Below the pieces are notes generated by a model that saw only the letters and a list, made by a program, of their open reading frames with translations, was not told where the DNA came from and searched no databases. The position numbers and the translations under genes were made by a program. Source: Lichenicoccus sp964245755 (GTDB taxonomy: Bacteria > Pseudomonadota > Alphaproteobacteria > Acetobacterales > Acetobacteraceae). Taken from it: DNA of 5,939 nucleotides. The stretch covers positions 1-5,939 of the forward strand of contig CAXTNV010000169.1 in assembly GCA_964245755.1 (NCBI GenBank), read 5' to 3'. Positions 1-4,987 of this stretch are shown piece after piece (positions within the stretch are counted from its first letter, which is position 1; the number at the start of each line of letters is the position of its first letter).

Positions 1-89
1 CGGCCGTCGCCCTCTTCCTGGCGTCGGAGGCGGCGAGCTTCCTTACCGGCAGCATCGTCGTCGCCGACGGCGGCTACTGCTTCTGGTGG
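1..89 (+). CDS. 3' end of a short-chain dehydrogenase/reductase (partial, stop codon not found)
   Basis: Reading from base 3 gives AVALFLASEAAS, then FLTGSIVVADGGYCFW. This is the classic C-terminal end of classical SDR enzymes: the helix with LASxxAS, then TG, then the last strand ending in a DGG motif. SDRs of this kind are NAD(P)-dependent oxidoreductases of sugars, polyols or 3-oxoacyl compounds. The catalytic SYK region lies outside the window, so the substrate cannot be inferred. Family members normally stop a few residues after DGGY. Here no stop follows: this frame stays open through the whole next gene to a TGA at 1236-1238. I end the feature at 89, where family resemblance ends; the true end is unknown. 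The next gene starts 55 bases later, so the two probably share a transcript. The family call is firm; the gene end is not. Confidence 0.72.
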
Positions 90-134
90 TTTGCCGGCCG
101 CGCGCCGAACCATCAGGCTCGAACATCGGACGAA

Positions 135-139
135 GGAGG
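135..139 (+). promoter_or_regulatory. Ribosome binding site of the polyol dehydrogenase
   Basis: GGAGG lies five bases upstream of the ATG at 145. It decides the start against the longer open frame that could begin at a TTG at 91. Confidence 0.75.
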
Positions 140-144
140 GCGTC

Positions 145-1176
145 ATGAAGGCACTCGTACTGGAACGCAAGGGTGTCCTGGAGATCAGGGACATCGACCT
201 GCCGAGCGAGCTCGGCCCGCAGGACGTTCGCATCAGGATGCACACGGTCGGCATCTGCGGCAGCGACGTGCACTACTACGTGCATGGCGGCGCAGGACCC
301 AATCAGGTCAAGGCGCCGATGGTGCTGGGGCACGAGGCATCCGGGGTCGTCACCGAGGTCGGCGCCGCGGTGAACGGCCTGAGGCCCGGAGACCGGGTCT
401 GCATGGAGCCGGGGGTGCCGGACTTCCAGTCGCGGGCCACCCTGATGGGCAAGTACAACGTCGACCCTGCGGTACGGTTCTGGGCGACCCCGCCGATCCA
501 CGGCTGCCTGACCGAGAGCGTCGTGCATCCGGCGGCCTTCACCTTCAAGATCCCGGACAACGTGAGCTTCGCGGAGGCCGCGATGGTCGAGCCGTTCGCG
601 GTCGGCATGCAGGCCGCGGTCAAGGCGCGGGTCACGCCGGGCGACGTGGCCGTGGTGACCGGCGCAGGCACGATCGGCCTCATGATCGCGCTGGCCGCAC
701 TCGCCGCAGGCTGCAGCCGTGTCTTCATTACCGACATCCACCAGCCGAAGCTGGATCTCGCGGCCCGCTACCACGGGATCACGGCGATCAACATCCGGAC
801 CGAGGACCCGGCCGCGATCGTCTCGCAGGCGACCGAGGGGTGGGGTGCGGACATCGTGTTCGAGGCCAGCGGCAGCCCGGCCGCCATCGCCGCGATCGCG
901 GACTACGCGGCACCCGGCGGCGTCCTCGTGATCGTGGGCGTGGCGACCGCCGCGCACGGACTCAACAGCGGCGTCGCGATGAACAAGGAGCTTCGGGTCG
1001 AGTTCGTGTTCCGCTACGCGAACGTCTTCGCCCGCGCGCTGGCGATGATCTCGTCGGGCAAGGTCGACCTGAAGCCGCTGGTATCGCACACGTTCCGTTT
1101 CGAGCAGGGCGTCGAGGCGTTCGAGCGCGCCGCGCAGTCGCGGCCGGCCGACGTGAAGCTGCAGATCGAGCTGTAA
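145..1176 (+). CDS. Zinc-dependent medium-chain polyol dehydrogenase (xylitol/L-iditol 2-dehydrogenase type)
   Basis: A 343-residue cytoplasmic MDR enzyme that probably oxidises a polyol such as xylitol or sorbitol to a ketose with NAD+. Catalytic-zinc ligands are visible: Cys38 in GICGSDVHYY, His63-Glu64 in GHEASG and Glu149 in MVEPFAVG. The lobe after EPGVP (residues 88-120) lacks the four structural-zinc cysteines, as in many sorbitol and xylitol dehydrogenases. The Rossmann motif GAGTIG is at 173-178, and Asp197 at the end of the second strand favours NAD over NADP. Length is normal for the family (about 340-350). I chose ATG 145 because GGAGG at 135-139 sits at good spacing and MKALVLERKG is a typical N-terminus; the open frame extends further upstream without support. 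It follows an SDR remnant and ends at a hairpin facing a convergent gene. Exact substrate is uncertain; xylitol dehydrogenase is the best guess. Confidence 0.9.
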   Translation: MKALVLERKGVLEIRDIDLPSELGPQDVRIRMHTVGICGSDVHYYVHGGAGPNQVKAPMVLGHEASGVVTEVGAAVNGLRPGDRVCMEPGVPDFQSRATLMGKYNVDPAVRFWATPPIHGCLTESVVHPAAFTFKIPDNVSFAEAAMVEPFAVGMQAAVKARVTPGDVAVVTGAGTIGLMIALAALAAGCSRVFITDIHQPKLDLAARYHGITAINIRTEDPAAIVSQATEGWGADIVFEASGSPAAIAAIADYAAPGGVLVIVGVATAAHGLNSGVAMNKELRVEFVFRYANVFARALAMISSGKVDLKPLVSHTFRFEQGVEAFERAAQSRPADVKLQIEL

Positions 1177-1196
1177 CCGCGCGAACGCGCCCGCCT

Positions 1197-1244
1197 AGAG
1201 CATTTCCCAATCAGATGGAAGCATCTGACCGGAAGTGATGCTCT
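1197..1244 (+). terminator. Hairpin downstream of the polyol dehydrogenase, probable terminator
   Basis: Outer stem AGAGCAT (1197-1203) pairs with ATGCTCT (1238-1244). TTCC (1204-1207) can pair with GGAA (1231-1234). A perfect inner stem TCAGATG (1211-1217) pairs with CATCTGA (1222-1228) around a GAAG loop. CTTCTTATC follows, moderately T-rich but not a clean T-tract. It begins 20 bases after the TAA at 1174-1176. The structure is certain; termination is inferred from position. Confidence 0.5.
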
Positions 1245-1257
1245 TCTTATCAATATT

Positions 1258-1301
1258 CTAGAGCGCTACGCCCGCGCCGATGGGCGCGGGAAGTGCTCTA
1301 G
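1258..1301 (-). terminator. GC-rich hairpin at the 3' end of the minus-strand dehydrogenase, probable terminator
   Basis: CTAGAGC (1258-1264) pairs with GCTCTAG (1295-1301), and CCCGCGCC (1271-1278) pairs with GGCGCGGG (1283-1290) around a GATG loop, with a 6/4 internal loop between the stems. Read on the minus strand, it starts at the dehydrogenase stop codon and is followed by A/T-rich AATATTGATAAG. It may serve as a terminator for the repressor-dehydrogenase operon. The long uninterrupted T-run of a textbook terminator is missing. Confidence 0.5.
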
Positions 1302-2200
1302 CCGGACGCCGACGTGCGGCCGACGCCATTCACCGACGCCACCACGTCTGTGAGCCTCGGCACATACTCCTCGCCGCGGCCGAGGCCGACCGCGAGCGCG
1401 TAGCTGTTGCGCACCGCGGCACCGATCGGGTTGGCGCTGGCGCTGGCGGAAGCGAAATTCGACAGGTAGGTCAGGTCCTTCAGCGCGTTGCCGAGCACGA
1501 ACTTGTGCGCCTCGGGATTGCCGCCGATCACCGCCTCGAAGAAGGTCTGGAAGAACGGGCAATCCATGCGGCCGCCGCGGATCACGTCGTGGAACGTCTG
1601 CGACGAGACGCCCGCCTTGGCTCCCATCATCAGCGCCTCGGCGTAGAGCGCGCCGTAGCCGAGCGAGACGAAGTTGTTCAGCAGCTTCATCATGTGCGCG
1701 GTGCCGGTGGCGCCGGTCTCGACGATGCGGCCGGCGAAGGTCTCCAGCAGCGGACGCGCGCGGGCCACGTCCGCGGCGGCGCCGCCGACCATCACGTCGA
1801 GCGTGCCCGCCCAGGCCTCCTTCGGGGTGCGGCTGAGCGGCGCGTCGATCAGCGTGATGCCGCGGCCGGCCAACTCGCCGGCGAGCCGCACCGTGATCGC
1901 CGGCTCCGAGGTCGAACAGTCGATCACCAGCAGCTGCCGCCCGGCGGCGGCCAGCCCGTCGGGTCCACCCAGGACGGCCTCGACCTGGGGGCTTCCGGTC
2001 ACGCACAGCACGACGACGTCGCAGCTCTCGGCAAGCGCGCGCGCAGAGGTCGCCTCGCTCGCGCCGCGCCGCTTGAGGTCCTCGACCGCCTCGCGCTTGC
2101 GCCAGGCCAGCACCGAGAGCGGGTACCCGTTCTCGACGATGTTCCTCGCCATGCCCCAGCCCATGAGGCCGAGCCCGATGAAACCGACTTTCTCCGCCAT
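1298..2200 (-). CDS. NAD(P)-dependent beta-hydroxyacid dehydrogenase (3-hydroxyisobutyrate dehydrogenase superfamily), S-R-T variant
   Basis: A 300-residue cytoplasmic enzyme interconverting a small beta-hydroxyacid (or related alcohol) and its aldehyde. The N-terminal Rossmann motif GLGLMG is at residues 9-14. The substrate motif near 119-134 reads DAPLSRTPKEAWAGTL where most family members have DAPVSGG. The catalytic lysine is Lys172 in MMKLLNN, with Asn176 and Ser179 after it; the C-terminal half (about 165-300) is the helical domain. Length is normal. The ATG at 2200 has AGGAGA at 2207-2212 and the family-typical MAEKVGFIGLG start; the upstream in-frame extension is only a shadow of the repressor gene. 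It lies 26 bases behind the repressor stop, so the two are co-transcribed. Its TAG stop falls in the end of the palindromic element. By family it could be a 2-hydroxy-3-oxopropionate, 3-hydroxyisobutyrate or sulfolactaldehyde reductase; the Arg124-Thr125 pair points to an acidic aldehyde, but the substrate is open. Confidence 0.9.
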   Translation of the reverse strand: MAEKVGFIGLGLMGWGMARNIVENGYPLSVLAWRKREAVEDLKRRGASEATSARALAESCDVVVLCVTGSPQVEAVLGGPDGLAAAGRQLLVIDCSTSEPAITVRLAGELAGRGITLIDAPLSRTPKEAWAGTLDVMVGGAAADVARARPLLETFAGRIVETGATGTAHMMKLLNNFVSLGYGALYAEALMMGAKAGVSSQTFHDVIRGGRMDCPFFQTFFEAVIGGNPEAHKFVLGNALKDLTYLSNFASASASANPIGAAVRNSYALAVGLGRGEEYVPRLTDVVASVNGVGRTSASG

Positions 2201-2226
2201 CGCCGTTCTCCTGAAATGTTGTGGCG

Positions 2227-3273
2227 TCAGGTGCTCGACCTGACCTCCAGCCGGTAGCCGACATCGACACGCGCCGGGCCCGCCGGCTTGCCCTGGATAC
2301 GCGCCAGCAGCTTGCGCGCCGCGATCTCGCCGATCCGCTGCCGCGGCGAGACGATGGAGGTGAGCGCCGGCGTGGTCAGCGCGCCGATGCCCAGGCCGTT
2401 GAAGCCGGCGATCGCGATCCGCCCGGGCACCTCGATGCCCTCGCGCTGCGCGCGCAGCAGCGCACCGACCGCGAGGTCGTCGTTGGCAAAGAACAGCGCG
2501 TCGAGCTCCGGACTGCGCTGCAGCACCTGCATGAGCTTGTCGCCGCCGAGCCCGGGGCTCGACGCCTCGGGGTGGCCATAGGGCGGGCGTCGCGTCAGCC
2601 CCGCACGGGCGAGCGCGCGGTCGAGGCCGCGGAAGCGCTGCGCCGCACGGTAGTCCGCCTCCAGGCGTCCGCCGACGAAGCCGATCTGGCGGTAGCCGCG
2701 GGCGATCAGGTGCATGCCCATGGTGTCGCCGGCCTTGAGGTGCGACAGCCCGACATTCATGTCGATCGGCCTTGGGCCGCACTCCATGATCTCGACCACC
2801 GGACGGCCGTAGCCGCGCAGCAGCCGGCCGGTGCGTTCAGTATGACGCAGCCCGGCCACGATCAGCCCGGGTGGCGACCAGCCGAGCAGTGTTGCGACCA
2901 GCTCCGCCTCGCGGTCGAGGTCGTACTGCGTGTTGCCGAGCAGCAGCTGGTAGCCCGCCACCTCCAGCACCTCCTGGATGCCCTGGATCACCTCGATGAA
3001 CACCGCGTTGGACAGCGAGGGCACGATCACCGGCACGATCCGGCTGTGCGCCGAAGCGAGCGCACCGGCGAAGCGGTTGGGAACATAGCCGAGCTCGGCT
3101 ACGGCGAGGCCGATCTGGTGGCGCAGCGCCTCCGACACGCTGTGCGGCGCGTTCAGCGCCCGCGAGACCGTGATCGGCGCCACCCCTGCCCGTTCCGCCA
3201 CGTGCTTCAGCGTCACCGCGCCGTCCGCGCGCCTGCGTCCGATGGCCCGGATGGCTGGATTGATCGTGGTCAT
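2227..3273 (-). CDS. LacI-family transcriptional repressor, gluconate-repressor (GntR)-like
   Basis: A 348-residue DNA-binding repressor. The helix-turn-helix covers residues 21-45 (TLKHVAERAG, then VAPITVSRAL), followed by a hinge segment around NRFAGALAS (66-74). The rest is a periplasmic-binding-protein-like effector domain, with IVPSLSNAVFIEVIQGIQ at 83-100, FFANDD at 261-266 and AIAGFNG near 287-293, all typical of GntR-type LacI members controlling gluconate or related sugar acids. It heads a two-gene operon with the dehydrogenase and is divergent from the transporter; two dyads lie 28 and 57 bases upstream of its ATG, so autoregulation is likely. Start: ATG 3273 has only an AGGGG one base upstream, a poor spacing. 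A GTG at 3214-3216 (residue 20) would give an N-terminus beginning with TLKHVAERAG, as in most LacI proteins, and is a real alternative. The family call is very secure; the effector is unknown. Confidence 0.92.
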   Translation of the reverse strand: MTTINPAIRAIGRRRADGAVTLKHVAERAGVAPITVSRALNAPHSVSEALRHQIGLAVAELGYVPNRFAGALASAHSRIVPVIVPSLSNAVFIEVIQGIQEVLEVAGYQLLLGNTQYDLDREAELVATLLGWSPPGLIVAGLRHTERTGRLLRGYGRPVVEIMECGPRPIDMNVGLSHLKAGDTMGMHLIARGYRQIGFVGGRLEADYRAAQRFRGLDRALARAGLTRRPPYGHPEASSPGLGGDKLMQVLQRSPELDALFFANDDLAVGALLRAQREGIEVPGRIAIAGFNGLGIGALTTPALTSIVSPRQRIGEIAARKLLARIQGKPAGPARVDVGYRLEVRSST

Positions 3274-3300
3274 GCCCCTAGCAGGGTAGTGCAGGATCTA

Positions 3301-3314
3301 TGGTTGCGCTACCA
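3301..3314. promoter_or_regulatory. Putative LacI-family operator 1
   Basis: TGGTTGCGCTACCA has the symmetric form TGGTnGCGCnACCA, breaking symmetry only at the two positions beside the central GCGC. A 14-bp dyad with a central CG-containing core is the usual shape of a LacI-family operator. It lies 28 bases before the repressor ATG and shares an 11-base core with a second site. Binding is inferred. Confidence 0.65.
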
Positions 3315-3329
3315 GGCGATGCGGACTAG

Positions 3330-3343
3330 TGATTGCGCTACCA
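3330..3343. promoter_or_regulatory. Putative LacI-family operator 2
   Basis: TGATTGCGCTACCA repeats the core TTGCGCTACCA of the first site exactly 29 bases further on, in the same orientation, with one additional symmetry break in the left arm (TGAT for TGGT). Two sites a little under three helical turns apart suggest cooperative binding over both divergent promoters. Its right edge overlaps another palindrome at 3341-3354. Confidence 0.55.
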
Positions 3344-3354
3344 TCGATCGATGG
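3341..3354. promoter_or_regulatory. Perfect 14-bp palindrome CCATCGATCGATGG, function unknown
   Basis: CCATCGATCGATGG is identical to its own reverse complement. Its centre (AT) differs from the GCGC core of the two neighbouring dyads, so it may bind a different regulator or may be incidental. It shares three bases (3341-3343) with operator 2. Confidence 0.35.
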
Positions 3355-3411
3355 CAAGGTCGCCCGTGCCGCACGGCACCGAGAAGCGCACCTCATTCAG
3401 GGAACCTGTCC

Positions 3412-3417
3412 AGGAGA
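3412..3417 (+). promoter_or_regulatory. Ribosome binding site of the sugar ABC ATPase
   Basis: AGGAGA lies seven bases before the ATG at 3425. It decides that start over a GTG at 3329, which would place the N-terminus inside the operator region. Confidence 0.75.
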
Positions 3418-3424
3418 CGGCATC

Positions 3425-4987
3425 ATGTCGCTCGCCGCCGCCGAGACGCCCGACGCTGCCCCGCAGGGCCGCTACCGCGCGCTCGACATCACCAAGAATT
3501 ACGCCAGCGTCGCGGTGCTGCGCGGCGTCAGCCTGTCGCTGCAGCCCGGCCGGGTGCACACCATGATGGGCGAGAACGGCGCCGGCAAATCCACCTTGTT
3601 CAAGATCCTGTCCGGGATCGTGCGGCCGACCGCGGGACGGCTTGTCCTGGACGACCGCCCGCTGACCCTGCAGAGCCCGCAGGAGGCGCATGCCCACGGC
3701 ATCTACCTGGTGCCGCAGGAGCCGGCGCTGATGCCCGAGCTCAGCGTCGCGGAGACCATGTTCGTGGGCCAGCTGCCCACCGCGGGACGGATGCCGCGCC
3801 GTGTCGACTGGGCCCAGGTGCGGGGCCAAGCGCGCGAGGCGCTGGGCTCGCTCGGCCTTGACATCGACGTCGACCAGCAGGCGCGCCACCTCTCGATCGC
3901 CCAGCAGCAGCAGGTGGAATGCGCCAAGGCGCTGCTGCGCGGCTGCCGCGTGATCCTGTTCGACGAGCCGACCTCGCCGCTGACCACGCACGAGGTCGAG
4001 CACCTGTTCGGCATCATGCGCCGGCTGCGCGACGACGGCTGCACGCTCGGCTTCATCAGCCACCGCATGGACGAGGTGCTCGACATCAGCGACGAGATCA
4101 GCGTGCTGCGCGACGGCGTTCTGGTCGACCAGACCGAGCGCGCCGATTTCGACCGGGTGCGGCTGATGTCGCAGATGGTCGGGCGCGAGATGCGGGTGAT
4201 CCCCCGGCGCAGCTGGTCGTCGGTCACCGGCGTGCCGGCACTGCGCGTCGAGGGGCTGAGCCACGAGCCGCGCTTCCGCGACGTCGGGTTCACCCTGCAC
4301 CAGGGTGAGATCCTGGGCCTGGCGGGGCTGGTCGGTGCCGGCCGCACCGAGATCGCCGAGACCATCTTCGGCCTGCGCGCGCGACACGCCGGCCGCGTCC
4401 ACCTGGGCGAGCACGACATCTCCGGCTGGTCCACCCACGCGATCATACGACGTGGCCTGGTCTATGCCCCGGAGGACCGCGCACGGCACGGCGCGGTGCT
4501 GCCGATGAGCATCACCGAGAACCTCACCTCGGGGCTGCTCGACCGGGTGCGGCAGCGCCTCGGGCTGATCGACCGCGCGCACGAGGACGGCATCGGCAGC
4601 GCCACCGTCGCGCAGTACCGGGTGCGCTGCACCGGCATCGACCAGAAGCTGGCCCGGCTCTCCGGCGGCAACCAGCAGAAGGTCGTGTTCGGCAAGTGGA
4701 TGGGGCTGTCGCCGAAGGTCGCGATCCTCGACGAGCCGACCCGCGGCGTCGACGTCGGCGCCAAGGACGAGATCTACGAGCTGATCGAGGGACTGGCCCG
4801 GCAGGGCATGGCGATCCTGGTGATCTCTTCGGAGATGGAGGAGCTGGTGCGGCTGTGCGACCGCATCCTGTCGGTCTACGAGGGACGCATCGTGGCCGAG
4901 CTGAGCGGCGAGCAGATCACGCCGGACCAGGTGGGCCACTCCTACCTGAGCCACGCCGATCAGAGCTACTCCGGGCGGGCTTCGTGA
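3425..4987 (+). CDS. Sugar ABC transporter ATP-binding protein, RbsA/CUT2 type (two fused ATPase domains)
   Basis: A 520-residue membrane-associated ATPase that powers import of a monosaccharide or related small sugar. NBD1 has Walker A GENGAGKST (49-57), signature LSIAQ (156-160), Walker B VILFDEPTS with Glu181, and switch His213. NBD2 shows the degenerate features normal for RbsA proteins: GLVGAGRTE (301-309) without the Walker A lysine, then LSGGNQQK (412-419), Walker B ILDEPTRGVD with Asp436-Glu437, and Ser in place of the switch histidine in VISSEMEEL. NBD1 is therefore the likely main hydrolytic site. Length fits the family (about 500). Its TGA overlaps the ATG of the next gene by one base (TGATG), indicating translational coupling with the permease. 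It is divergent from a GntR-like repressor that probably controls it. The substrate cannot be deduced; ribose, xylose, rhamnose and polyol importers share this architecture. Confidence 0.95.
   Translation: MSLAAAETPDAAPQGRYRALDITKNYASVAVLRGVSLSLQPGRVHTMMGENGAGKSTLFKILSGIVRPTAGRLVLDDRPLTLQSPQEAHAHGIYLVPQEPALMPELSVAETMFVGQLPTAGRMPRRVDWAQVRGQAREALGSLGLDIDVDQQARHLSIAQQQQVECAKALLRGCRVILFDEPTSPLTTHEVEHLFGIMRRLRDDGCTLGFISHRMDEVLDISDEISVLRDGVLVDQTERADFDRVRLMSQMVGREMRVIPRRSWSSVTGVPALRVEGLSHEPRFRDVGFTLHQGEILGLAGLVGAGRTEIAETIFGLRARHAGRVHLGEHDISGWSTHAIIRRGLVYAPEDRARHGAVLPMSITENLTSGLLDRVRQRLGLIDRAHEDGIGSATVAQYRVRCTGIDQKLARLSGGNQQKVVFGKWMGLSPKVAILDEPTRGVDVGAKDEIYELIEGLARQGMAILVISSEMEELVRLCDRILSVYEGRIVAELSGEQITPDQVGHSYLSHADQSYSGRAS

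Larger units (their letters stand above)
1195..1301. repeat. Small palindromic intergenic element with TA-flanked inverted ends (MITE-like)
   Basis: The left end CTAGAGCATTTCCC (1195-1208) and the reverse complement of the right end (1288-1301, CTAGAGCACTTCCC) match at 13 of 14 bases. A third copy of CTAGAGC lies at 1258-1264. Inside are two hairpins, 1197-1244 and 1258-1301. The left two thirds is clearly richer in A and T than the genes on either side. Both ends have TA inside a CTAG, with GAGCAYTTCCC starting directly after it, which is the layout expected of a non-autonomous IS630/Tc1-mariner-type element with a TA target duplication. There is no coding capacity. Similar AGAGCAT-bounded intergenic repeats are, to my recollection, scattered through alphaproteobacterial genomes; I cannot confirm copy number here. 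The right end overlaps the stop codon of the minus-strand dehydrogenase. Confidence 0.6.
3274..3424. promoter_or_regulatory. Divergent control region between repressor and sugar transporter
   Basis: The 151-base gap must contain promoters for both the repressor operon (-) and the transporter operon (+). It holds the two LacI-type dyads and a 14-bp palindrome. Nearer the transporter is a small GTGCC-GCAC-GGCAC hairpin at 3366-3379 region (arms extendable to GTGCCG/CGGCAC) and a short CAGG-GAA-CCTG inverted repeat at 3398-3408. A TTGCGC at 3304-3309 could be a plus-strand -35 with TAGTGA 17 bases on at 3327-3332, but the -10 match is poor. I do not call a promoter precisely. Confidence 0.6.

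Noticed and set aside
87..112. TGGTT ... AACCA inverted arms upstream of the polyol dehydrogenase as a possible third repressor site
   Set aside because: The arms are 16 bases apart with poor pairing inside and no TTGCGCTACCA core; does not match the two dyads at 3301 and 3330.
406..504. Loss of the structural-zinc cysteines in the polyol dehydrogenase
   Set aside because: Many sorbitol and xylitol dehydrogenases lack this site; the replacement stretch with YNVDPAVRFWATPP is a familiar variant, so it is not a sign of decay.
2221..3861. Long plus-strand open frame of 546 codons opposite the repressor and into the ATPase gene
   Set aside because: Its product is rich in Arg, His, Asp and Ala, with no family resemblance. 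It lies antisense to a clear LacI gene and crosses the promoter region. Typical shadow frame in high-GC DNA.
3890..3904. Alanine in the NBD1 signature (LSIAQ instead of LSGGQ) and missing Walker A lysine in NBD2
   Set aside because: Both are ordinary features of RbsA-type sugar ATPases, where the second site is degenerate and LS[IV][AG]xQQ signatures are common.
3338..4954. 538-codon minus-strand open frame opposite the sugar ATPase
   Set aside because: Low-complexity His/Asp/Gln/Ala-rich product, exactly antisense to a firmly identified gene; a codon-bias shadow.
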